A stretch of 64,000 bases of DNA from Treponema sp. (lineage in GTDB: Bacteria; Spirochaetota; Spirochaetia; Treponematales; Treponemataceae), in contig JAFXSM010000027.1 in the NCBI GenBank assembly GCA_017525605.1, positions 1 through 64,000 of the forward strand, in the 5' to 3' direction. A model generated the notes under the pieces. It saw only the letters and a list, made by a program, of their open reading frames with translations. It searched no databases and was not told the origin of the DNA. Both the position numbers and the translations under genes were made by a program. Numbering within the stretch: position 1 is the first letter of the stretch; every line of letters starts with the position of its first letter. Below are positions 51,343 to 58,876 of the stretch, one piece after another.

Positions 51343-52650
51343 ATGGCAGACAAACTCATTCCAAAACAGGCTCTCGACTACATCAGAAACAAAAAGCTCC
51401 GCCCGGCGTTCTCATACAAGGATGTGTGGAACGAGGAACACGCCACCGCTTTCACGGTCGCAAAGGCTATGCAGCTTGATGTTCTTTCCGACATAAAAGG
51501 AGCTGTCGAAAAGGCGATTGAAAAAGGAACGACTTTTGAGCAGTTCAAGAAAGAACTAAAACCCACACTAATGCAAAAAGGCTGGTGGGGAAAAAGAGAA
51601 ATGACTGACCCGCTCACAGGCGAAACAATAACCGCACAGCTCGGAAGCGACCGACGCTTGAAAACAATCTACAGCACGAACCTTCGAAGCGCATATCAGA
51701 AAGGACAGTATGACCGCACAATGGAAAGCGACCTGCATCCATATCTGATGTACAGGATCGGAGCAAGCGTTCATCACCGGGAACAGCATTTGAGATGGAA
51801 CAACCTTATCCGCCCGAAAGACGACCCAATCTGGAACAGTATTTTTCCGCCCAACGGTTACGGCTGCAAGTGCTACACTGTCGCCGTAACACAAGCACGA
51901 AAAGAAAGGTATGAGCGAGATGGCGTGCCTTATTATGACAGCTGGAATGAAAAGACAGTTCGCCAGCCAGTGCAAACTACCGCACCTCGTATGTCATACG
52001 ATGTGTATGAGAATGTCCGTAAGGGAATTGTAGAGCGTATTCCGAAAGGAATAACACCGGGCTTTAACTGGAATCAAGGAAAGGCAGACCGTGTCTTTTC
52101 GTCTGCACAGGCTCTTGTTAAAAAGCTAGGAGTCAGCATGGACAGCGAAAATTCAGACTTTTTGAAATCCATTGCGGGCGACAGGATTTTCAGAACCAAT
52201 TTTCAAAGTTTCGTGGACAACAGCTTCAACGGAAGTCATAAAGGACACGAAATCACGGCGGCAGGATTTTTGGATAACACGGTTGTTCAATGGCTCAGAA
52301 AAAATGTCGGAATTGATGTCGGAACAGACACAGTCATAGGCTTGGAATCTCGGCTCATAAAAGGCATAAAAGCCACTCGGCACAATATTCAGAAAACAGA
52401 TGCAGAGATTTTGCTTGATGCGATTCTTTATGGTCGCACTTACTGGGCAACTGACCCGCATGGCAACAAAGGAAAATCAGCAATAGTTTTTTTTATGCCT
52501 GTAGACGAAAATACTTGGATAAAAATTGCAGTGCGTCCTGTTGAAGTCGTGAACGGAATATCAAGTGCATTTATAAGGTCTGTAGGTTATTTATCAGATG
52601 AAGCTGTAAAAAATGATATAAACGGAAAGTTTTTGAAAGAGATAAAATAG
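51343..52650 (+). CDS. Minor head protein gpF with extra C-terminal nuclease-like domain
   Basis: 435 residues. Residues 1-200 are the Mu gpF head morphogenesis domain (YSTNLRSAYQKGQYDRTMES, then PPNGYGCKCYTVAV). Residues about 280-435 form a separate domain with TAAGFLDNTVVQWLRKNVGI and FFMPVDENTWIKIAVRPVEV, resembling the PBECR group of toxin-like RNases fused to phage minor head proteins. Such a domain could be injected with the DNA. The fusion function is inference. Confidence 0.78.
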   Translation: MADKLIPKQALDYIRNKKLRPAFSYKDVWNEEHATAFTVAKAMQLDVLSDIKGAVEKAIEKGTTFEQFKKELKPTLMQKGWWGKREMTDPLTGETITAQLGSDRRLKTIYSTNLRSAYQKGQYDRTMESDLHPYLMYRIGASVHHREQHLRWNNLIRPKDDPIWNSIFPPNGYGCKCYTVAVTQARKERYERDGVPYYDSWNEKTVRQPVQTTAPRMSYDVYENVRKGIVERIPKGITPGFNWNQGKADRVFSSAQALVKKLGVSMDSENSDFLKSIAGDRIFRTNFQSFVDNSFNGSHKGHEITAAGFLDNTVVQWLRKNVGIDVGTDTVIGLESRLIKGIKATRHNIQKTDAEILLDAILYGRTYWATDPHGNKGKSAIVFFMPVDENTWIKIAVRPVEVVNGISSAFIRSVGYLSDEAVKNDINGKFLKEIK

Positions 52651-52771
52651 AACCATGCCAAGCAGAGGAAGCTCGCCTGAGTCCAACGGATGGTATCTTC
52701 CGACTTTGAAACATGGTTCTTGAAGTCAAATATAGCATATTCTCGCAGAAAGGCAAGTCAAGAGCAACTTA

Positions 52772-52930
52772 TAACCGCTGTTAAACCACAACAGCGGTTT
52801 TCTTTTTCTATACTTGCATCATACGCTTTCATCAATCAGTGGGCATCGCAGTCCCCCTCCAAACCGCGATGTCGGCTGACTGATTTCGTGACAATCTAAC
52901 CGTGCGAGCGGAAGGTGGTGAATCAATGAA
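52772..52930 (+). repeat. 159-bp direct repeat, copy 1 (terminator plus leader)
   Basis: Contains terminator AACCGCTG/CAGCGGTT with TTTTCTTTTT (52773-52808), a hairpin of AATCAGT/ACTGATT over GCATCGC/GCGATGT, and ends in a ribosome site GGAAGGTGG and ATG. Copy 2 at 53097-53255 is nearly identical. Here the ATG opens only MNTIRLWS (52926-52952). Confidence 0.85.
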
Positions 52931-52952
52931 TACAATCAGATTATGGAGTTGA
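52926..52952 (+). CDS. 8-codon ORF behind a strong leader
   Basis: MNTIRLWS and stop, using the ribosome site of repeat copy 1. Probably a remnant of a gene once like that behind copy 2, or a leader for the following 88-base hairpin region. Confidence 0.3.
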   Translation: MNTIRLWS

Positions 52953-52961
52953 AGAAAATTC

Positions 52962-53049
52962 GGTAAGTAAGGACGGTTGGATTCGAAACGCAACTGCAAC
53001 AGGAATTACCTGCCATCGCTCCTATACTTGGTGTCTTTCCTTACTTACC
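52962..53049 (+). ncRNA. Stem-loop region between the repeats
   Basis: GGTAAGTAAGGA (52962-52973) and TCCTTACTTACC (53038-53049) pair perfectly around a 64-base loop region. No gene is seen in it. May be a small RNA domain. Confidence 0.4.
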
Positions 53050-53096
53050 TTTACTTGCATAATACGATTGTCCGCCCCAGAAATCAAGCAATCTTT

Positions 53097-53255
53097 TAAC
53101 CGCTGTTAATACACGACAGCGGTTTTCTTTTTTTATACTTACATCATACGCTTTCATCAATCAGTGGGCATCGCAGTCCCCCTCCAAACCGCGATGTCCG
53201 CTGACTGATTTCGTGACAATCTAACCGTGCGAGCGGAAGGTGGTGAATCAATGAA
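53097..53255 (+). repeat. 159-bp direct repeat, copy 2 (terminator plus leader)
   Basis: Same order as copy 1: terminator (53098-53135), hairpin, ribosome site and ATG. The start codon here opens the 71-residue membrane protein. Confidence 0.85.
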
Positions 53256-53466
53256 GAAATGGACTAAATGCTTGCTCAGCTTCTGGCTGTGGATTGCTGT
53301 AATTCTTGTGTCGTTTATGATGCTTATCGTGTCACTCGTCGCAAACGCAGTTCCTCAGATAACTTTTGCGATTTTTGCGGTCGTGATTTTCGGACTTTCC
53401 ATCGCAGTTCCGATTATCAATCCCGGCATCTTCGCCAAGCAGATTACATCCGCAATAGGCGTTTAG
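53251..53466 (+). CDS. Small two-segment membrane protein
   Basis: 71 residues, MKKWTKCLLSFWLWIAVILV and two hydrophobic segments (LLSFWLWIAVILVSFMMLIV; ITFAIFAVVIFGLSIAVPII). Starts in repeat copy 2 with GGAAGGTGG upstream. Cargo of the right end; could be a superinfection-exclusion or lysis-related protein, but no family is recognised. Confidence 0.6.
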   Translation: MKKWTKCLLSFWLWIAVILVSFMMLIVSLVANAVPQITFAIFAVVIFGLSIAVPIINPGIFAKQITSAIGV

Positions 53467-53514
53467 AAACTTACTGTTGCGATGAAGAAAAAAATTGTCC
53501 ATAAAGGAGCGGCC

Positions 53515-53751
53515 ATGGCAATTTTGCTGAACAGTCAAGAAAAGGCATTCATGTACGGCGAAAACAAACTAAGACAAGATGATGTACAACAGGCTGTCAA
53601 CAGTATGACCTATCAAGACTTGAAGCAGGCCGCCGCTTCTTTTTTATTACTGTGTCAGAAAATCGGTCTGTCCCCGAAAGAAACAATGGGGATTCTTGAA
53701 AGCGAGGTAAAAAATGAAAATTTACATTGCTGGAAAAGTAACCGGACTTGA
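53515..53751 (+). CDS. Small helical cargo protein
   Basis: 78 residues from MAILLNSQEKAFMYGENKLR, with AAAGGAG before the ATG. Helical; no known motif. Its end overlaps the DUF4406 gene by 38 bases. Confidence 0.55.
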   Translation: MAILLNSQEKAFMYGENKLRQDDVQQAVNSMTYQDLKQAAASFLLLCQKIGLSPKETMGILESEVKNENLHCWKSNRT

Positions 53752-54022
53752 AAAACCGGACATCTTCAAAAAATTCTACGACAGCGGAAACCTTCTTAAA
53801 AAAGCCGAACATCTAGTGATGTCACCGGCAGTCCTTGCCTTGAACGAGGGCTTCGAGCACTCCGACTATATGCACATCTGCTATGCGATGATAGATGTGT
53901 GCGATGCTGTCTATATGCAGAAAGACTGGCAGCAGTCCAAAGGTGCACGGATGGAGCTTCAGTACGCGAAGGACAAGAAGAAGCTGATAATTTACGAAGA
54001 CGAAGCCACCCGCGAAGACTGA
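53714..54022 (+). CDS. DUF4406 protein (nucleoside deoxyribosyltransferase-like fold)
   Basis: 102 residues. MKIYIAGKVTGLEKPDIFKK at the start, MHICYAMIDVCDAVYMQKDW and SKGARMELQYA in the middle are DUF4406 signatures. Widespread in phages, possibly modifies nucleosides. Ordinary cargo. Confidence 0.85.
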   Translation: MKIYIAGKVTGLEKPDIFKKFYDSGNLLKKAEHLVMSPAVLALNEGFEHSDYMHICYAMIDVCDAVYMQKDWQQSKGARMELQYAKDKKKLIIYEDEATRED

Positions 54023-54043
54023 AAGCGGAAGGACTGATGAAAG

Positions 54044-54427
54044 ATGAGCAAACAATATAAATGTGCAATATGCAAGAAAACAATCACAAGCGGAAAACGA
54101 ATTGACCCAGATCCAGCTATCCCCGAAATAAAAAAGACTATGTATTTTTGCGGCTCTCGCTGTCAGAATGTTTTTATAGGTTCAATAAAACGAAGCCGAA
54201 CAAAAGAAAAAAAGAAAGAATGGCGTGAAGAACTGGAACAACGAGAAGACCAATGCAAAACAAATGGAGATTATATCCGACTGTTTGAAACTCTCACCAC
54301 CGATGAAAAGGAATTTTTGACAGCAGTTGGTCTTGGAACTTTCATGGCTCAAAAAACGCTGAAAGAATTTTACGCATCACTAAAAGAAAGAGTTGCCGTT
54401 TACAAAGACCGGGAACAGAAAATATAG
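54044..54427 (+). CDS. Zinc-finger-like cargo protein
   Basis: 127 residues. CAICKKTITSGKR and YFCGSRCQNVF make a four-cysteine zinc site; the rest is a charged helix. Last gene before the right end. Function unknown. Confidence 0.6.
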   Translation: MSKQYKCAICKKTITSGKRIDPDPAIPEIKKTMYFCGSRCQNVFIGSIKRSRTKEKKKEWREELEQREDQCKTNGDYIRLFETLTTDEKEFLTAVGLGTFMAQKTLKEFYASLKERVAVYKDREQKI

Positions 54428-54442
54428 TTTTGGAGAGAAAAA

Positions 54443-54495
54443 AAGCGATAAATCAAAGCGAATTTTAGCAACAAAAACGCTTTGATTTATCGCTT
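54443..54495 (+). terminator. 18-bp perfect inverted repeat near the right end
   Basis: AAGCGATAAATCAAAGCG and CGCTTTGATTTATCGCTT flank a 17-base loop, 16 bases after the last gene. It should end the rightward transcript, though no T run follows directly. Confidence 0.7.
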
Positions 54496-54557
54496 ATTGT
54501 GCAATCCTTTTGCATAATATTCCCACTAAATCCCGCCTTTTCCCTAAAAATCCCGTC

Positions 54558-54598
54558 TTTTCGCTTCCAAAACTCAATATTATCTTTGCTTATTATAA
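54558..54598 (-). repeat. Right terminal inverted repeat
   Basis: Read from the outside, TTATAATAAGCAAAG then GAGTTTTGGAAGCGA at the same offset as in the left end. The host sequence continues with GAGATTCTTG. Confidence 0.8.
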
Positions 54599-55792
54599 GA
54601 GATTCTTGATTTATGCCTGCATAATTACGCATACGACCCGCAATGCGAGGGCGAGCGGAGCGAATACGCTATACAATTTTTCCGCGAGCTGAATGGAGAG
54701 CAGAAAAACGCCGTTGCCTCGGAAATATCAAAAATCCTTAAAACCTACGAAATCAAAGACGATTGGGATTGGAATCGCCTTCATTTTTTCATCACGGCGG
54801 CAAAAATCGCACGCGAGGGATTCTATGAAATCGGCGATGCATTGCTGGAGCGTTTTTCGGAATGTGACGATTACGCGGTTTGCAGAGCTTTTCCCGCCGA
54901 GTCGATTCTGACGCTTTTGGATTTTGAAGGTCTTTCGAAAATTGCGGAACGGCGTGGCGAGGCATTTTTGCGTGACAGAGACGAAAGCGAGGATGATTCT
55001 CTCCTTTACTGCCTGCACGGAGTTTCTTATGAGGACGCGCGGAAAATGCTGGAAGGGCGGGCAAAATCCAGCGAAAAAATCCGGGCGTTTTTGGAGCGAA
55101 TCGAGCAGACAGCACAAAAATCTTCCGAATACCAAAAGCAGCACAAAAGCAACGAAAGCGCGTTTAAACAAGTAAAATCGCTGGCAGAAAACAACAAGAT
55201 GATTCCGAGAAAACTCCGGAATGAGTTGAGCGATGACGAAAAAATGTATTTTGCCAAAAAGCTGCTCGAACAAAAATCGCAGAAAAAGCGGCTCGGCTAT
55301 ATTCGGCTTTTCGACCATTATTGGAAATGCTTGTTTCCCGACGACCCGCGAAAGCTCCTTCCGCTTTTTTCAAAGCGCAAAAATTCTTGGTACAACGAAC
55401 GTCTCGTCGATGTCCTGACTCCGTTCGCTCTTCCGGAACTCCGCGAAATCGCGGGAAACGCGCTGGAAAGCGACGATTACGGATTTTTCTATTTGGCATT
55501 GCTGAAGAAAAATTTCCGCGTGGGCGATGGCGAGAAGATTACAAAAAAACTTGCCAAAGAGAAAAAGCCACACGCTTTTCATCACTCGGGCGGTATTGTT
55601 CTCTCCATTTTCGAAGCGAACATAACGGCGGATTGCCGTTTGCCGCTTGAGCTTTTTGTTGAAGAAACCGTGTGCGGTCAGTGCAGGTTGGACGCGGTGG
55701 ACTTGCTTGCGAAAGCGGGCGTCCTTTCGGCGGAACTCAAAGCGGAGCGGGCTTTTGATTCCTACGAGCTGTCTTTGGCATACGGCGATTGA
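54599..55792 (+). pseudogene. Host gene, 3' part, interrupted by the prophage
   Basis: From GAGATTCTTGATTTATGC the frame encodes EILDLCLHNYAYDPQCEGER and some 375 further helical residues to a stop at 55792. It has no start of its own at the front; the matching front part is at 22008-22120. The protein is rich in paired helices and may be a HEAT-like repeat protein. Function unknown. Precise excision would restore it. Confidence 0.85.
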
Positions 55793-55805
55793 TTTTCTGT
55801 ACGAC

Positions 55806-55860
55806 AGCGTGCAACGCAAATGCAACGTATTTTTTTTCGTCGCATTTGCATCGCATTTTT
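55806..55860. other. Terminator-like hairpins after the interrupted gene
   Basis: GCAACGCAAATGCAACGTA, T8, then CGTCGCATTTGCATCGCA repeats the style of copies A-C near 20-22 kb with lower similarity. GCAAATGC/GCATTTGC can pair. Confidence 0.5.
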
Positions 55861-55886
55861 ACTACAATAAATTTCATATTTTCTTG

Positions 55887-55933
55887 TTGACAATATCCGT
55901 TCATTTCTGTTATTATCTATTTAATAATAACAG
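55887..55933 (+). promoter_or_regulatory. pncB promoter with overlapping palindrome
   Basis: TTGACA (55887-55892) is followed 18 bases later by TATTAT. The dyad CTGTTATTAT / ATAATAACAG (55907-55933, perfect 10-bp arms, 7-base centre) covers the -10. It ends ten bases before AAGGAGG. It suits a repressor of NAD salvage such as NiaR or NrtR; the factor is not known. Confidence 0.65.
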
Positions 55934-55953
55934 AAAGCGTAAGGAGGAACATT

Positions 55954-57180
55954 ATGACGGAGCAAATAATAACGAGTCTGCTTTCGGAGGATGCTTACAA
56001 ATTTTCGATGGGGCAGGCGATTTACCACCAGTTCAGCGAGTACAAGACGACATGGACGTTCAAATGCAGGAACAAGGACGTACATTTCACGAAGGAGATG
56101 GTGGAGGAGATAAAAAGGCAGGTGAAGCTCTTCTGTTCGCTGCGATTTACGGAAGACGAGCTTGCATATCTCGACAAAATCCGCTGGATAAAAGGCTCGT
56201 ACGTTGATTTTCTGCGGCTCTGGCACGCGCGGTACGAGGACTTCACGATTGACGACAATGCGGAGTGCGGTCTGAACATCGAGTCGAGCGGAACTTGGCT
56301 GAACACGTCGATGTACGAGATTCCGATTCTTGCGATTGTGAACGAGGTTTATTTCAGGTTTGCGTATGACGAGGATGAGCTTCAGAAACAGTTCGAGCGG
56401 AAACTGAACGAGAAAATTCAGGCTCTTGTTGACGGAAAATTCAATCTCGGAAATTTCAGCGAATTCGGTCTTCGTCGCCGACTTTCGTACAAGGCGCAGG
56501 ATTTGGCGGTCAGGCTTCTGAAAGAGAACAATTCCAAATTCAAGGATTCGAATTTCGTTGGAACGAGCAACGTGGAGCTTGCGAAGAAATATGGCGTGAC
56601 TCCAGTCGGAACGATGGCGCACGAGTGGATAATGTGCTCCGGTCAGGGAAATCACAAGCACAACCCGGCATATTCAAACTGGTACGCATTGGACGCGTGG
56701 GTGAAAGAATACGGAGTATTGAACGGAACGGCTTTGACCGACACGATTACGACCGACTGCTTCCTCCGCGACTTCCAGCTCACTTACGCGACGCTCTTTT
56801 CCGGCGTGCGCCACGATTCGGGCGACCCGTACGAGTGGGGCGAGAAAATGATTCGCCACTACGAAAAGCTCGGGCTCGACCCGATGACGAAAACGCTTCT
56901 GTTCAGCGACAGCCTCGACTTTGAGCGCGCCTCTAAGTTGTACGAATATTTCAGGGAGAAATCAAAAGTCGCATTCGGAATCGGAACTTACATTTCGAAC
57001 GACACCGATGTCCCAGCTCTCAACATCGTAATGAAAGTCACGAAGTGCAACGGTCAGGATGTCGCGAAGATTTCCGACGTTCAGGGCAAAGGAATGTGCA
57101 GGAACGTAGATTACGTCGATTATCTCAACCGCTGCATAAAATGGCGGCTTGAGAACGAAGGTAAGACTCAGCTGCGATAA
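55954..57180 (+). CDS. pncB: Nicotinate phosphoribosyltransferase
   Basis: 408 residues. AYKFSMGQAIYHQFSEY at the front, GTMAHEWIM with the phosphorylated His, and SGVRHDSGDPYEW for phosphate binding identify NAPRTase, which feeds nicotinate into NAD synthesis. AAGGAGG precedes the ATG. It is a single gene, flanked by the prophage target and a 189-bp repeat element. Confidence 0.95.
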   Translation: MTEQIITSLLSEDAYKFSMGQAIYHQFSEYKTTWTFKCRNKDVHFTKEMVEEIKRQVKLFCSLRFTEDELAYLDKIRWIKGSYVDFLRLWHARYEDFTIDDNAECGLNIESSGTWLNTSMYEIPILAIVNEVYFRFAYDEDELQKQFERKLNEKIQALVDGKFNLGNFSEFGLRRRLSYKAQDLAVRLLKENNSKFKDSNFVGTSNVELAKKYGVTPVGTMAHEWIMCSGQGNHKHNPAYSNWYALDAWVKEYGVLNGTALTDTITTDCFLRDFQLTYATLFSGVRHDSGDPYEWGEKMIRHYEKLGLDPMTKTLLFSDSLDFERASKLYEYFREKSKVAFGIGTYISNDTDVPALNIVMKVTKCNGQDVAKISDVQGKGMCRNVDYVDYLNRCIKWRLENEGKTQLR

Positions 57181-57188
57181 AAAACTTT

Positions 57189-57377
57189 AGGTTGAATACC
57201 GAATCTTACGAGATAAAGATGAAAACAAGCGGAGGCGGGGGTCCTATCTGAGAAAACATGGAACATCGTAAACGATGTTCACGCCACCGCGAAGCGGTAC
57301 TGCCGTTTTTCAGATAGGGTTCCCGCCGGGAGCTTGTTTTCAATATTTACAATTTGCATTGATTCGGCATTCAACCT
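57189..57377. repeat. 189-bp nested inverted-repeat element (MITE-like)
   Basis: Terminal arms AGGTTGAATACCGAATC and GATTCGGCATTCAACCT (16 of 17 pairs) enclose GAAAACAAGC/GCTTGTTTTC and CCTATCTGA/TCAGATAGG. Inside these lie short hairpins AACATCG/CGATGTT and ACCGC/GCGGT. It has no gene. It fits a small non-autonomous element or a structured RNA. It fills the whole pncB-manC gap. Confidence 0.75.
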
Positions 57378-57389
57378 ATTTTTTTTCGC

Positions 57390-58799
57390 TTACTTACATC
57401 TTCCGTAAATGTCTTCGAATCTAACGATGTCGTCTTCCTCAAGGTAGCTGCCGGACTGGACTTCGATGAATTCGAGCGGGAGTTTTCCCGGGTTTTCGAT
57501 TGCGTGGATTGTTCCGAGCGGAATGAATGTCGACTGGTTTTCCGTGAGGATGAATTCGTTGTCGCCGTTCCTGACTTTCGCCGTTCCCGACACGACAATC
57601 CAGTGCTCGGCCCTGTGGTAATGCATCTGCACGCTGAGTTTCTGCCCCGGACGCACGATTATGTGCTTGACCCTGTATCTTTTTCCAAGCTCGATTGTCT
57701 CGTAAGTTCCCCACGGCCTGTAGCCGACAGAGGATTCCGAAGCTACCTTGTTGTTCTTTTTCTTCAGCTCATCGACGATTTCTTTCACGCTCTCGGATTT
57801 TGATTTGTCGGCGACGAGCAGTGCGTCCTTCGTGTCAACGACGACCACGTTCTCAAGGCCGATTGCGGCGACAGTCTTCTTGCTGTAGATGAACGAGTCC
57901 TTCACGCCCATCGTCACTGCGTCCGCCTTGAGCACGTTTCCGTCCGAATCCTTTTCTGAAACGTCCCAGAGCGAGCCCCATGAGCCGACGTCGCTCCAGC
58001 CCGCGCTCAACGGAACGACTTTTCCTTTCTTTGTTTTTTCCATAACTGCATAGTCAATCGAAATCGACGTGTTTTTCTCGAAGCTGTTTTTTTCGAGCCT
58101 GATGAAATCCAAATCGACGGTTGCGTTGCTGAATGATTCGAGCGTGCTTTCGTAAATCGTCTTGTCGAAGCTTTTTATCTCGTCGAGCAATGACTGTGCC
58201 TTGAAGATGAACATTCCCGAATTCCAGAAATATTCGCCCGACTCGACATATTTTTTTGCGGTGTCAAAATCCGGTTTCTCGACGAATTTCTTGAGAGGAA
58301 GGACAGATTCGCTCGATTTTTCCGAGTTGATGTAGCCGTAGCCCGTTGCCGGATACGTCGGCGTGATTCCGAATGTGACGAGGCTTCCGTTTTTCTCCGC
58401 TTCTTCCGCCGCGATTTTTACCGCATCGCAGAAGACTTTCGTGTCCTTGATGTCGTGGTCTGACGGAAGGACGATTACGACCGCGTCCTTGTCTGTTTTC
58501 TGCGCCTGGAAACAAGCCGCGACGATTGCTGGTGCCGTGTTCTTCGCGACAGGCTCAAGTATTATCGACGGATTTTTGATTCCGATTTGTGAGAGCTGCT
58601 CCGCGATTATGAACCTGTGGTTGTCGCTGCAAACGACAATCGGCTCGGAAACTGAAAGGCTAGCGAGACGGGAAACTGTGTTCTGAATCATCGTGTTCTC
58701 CGAGATGAGGCTCAGGAGCTGCTTCGGGAATGTCGCTCTCGAAAGCGGCCAGAGCCTTGTTCCGCTGCCGCCTGAAAGTATTACTGGTATAAGTGTCAT
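57390..58799 (-). CDS. manC: Mannose-1-phosphate guanylyltransferase / mannose-6-phosphate isomerase
   Basis: 469 residues. LSGGSGTRLWPLSRATFPKQ is the nucleotidyltransferase signature, FVEKPDFDTA the sugar site, and the C-terminal cupin (RPGQKLSVQMHYHRAEHWIV) the isomerase part. Makes GDP-mannose for surface glycans. AAGAGG precedes the start. Confidence 0.95.
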   Translation of the reverse strand: MTLIPVILSGGSGTRLWPLSRATFPKQLLSLISENTMIQNTVSRLASLSVSEPIVVCSDNHRFIIAEQLSQIGIKNPSIILEPVAKNTAPAIVAACFQAQKTDKDAVVIVLPSDHDIKDTKVFCDAVKIAAEEAEKNGSLVTFGITPTYPATGYGYINSEKSSESVLPLKKFVEKPDFDTAKKYVESGEYFWNSGMFIFKAQSLLDEIKSFDKTIYESTLESFSNATVDLDFIRLEKNSFEKNTSISIDYAVMEKTKKGKVVPLSAGWSDVGSWGSLWDVSEKDSDGNVLKADAVTMGVKDSFIYSKKTVAAIGLENVVVVDTKDALLVADKSKSESVKEIVDELKKKNNKVASESSVGYRPWGTYETIELGKRYRVKHIIVRPGQKLSVQMHYHRAEHWIVVSGTAKVRNGDNEFILTENQSTFIPLGTIHAIENPGKLPLEFIEVQSGSYLEEDDIVRFEDIYGRCK

Positions 58800-58876
58800 A
58801 AAAAACCTCTTTTTTGTAGTCGTTTTGTATTCTATATCTTCCTGATTTATCTTTTCTGATTTTTTCTGATTTTTGC

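Larger units (their letters stand above)
22121..54598. mobile_element. Mu-like transposable prophage, about 32.5 kb
   Basis: The element encodes MuA and MuB transposition proteins and a nearly full Mu virion set. Its ends are imperfect inverted repeats of about 41 bp. It is flanked by AGAGA or GAGAT (22115-22120 and 54598-54603); because the last bases are shared, the duplication can be read as 4 to 8 bp and fits Mu's 5 bp. Two transcription arms diverge from the repressor region near 44 kb. No frameshift or deletion is seen in the core genes, so it may be inducible. The boundary is set to within a few bases. Confidence 0.93.
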
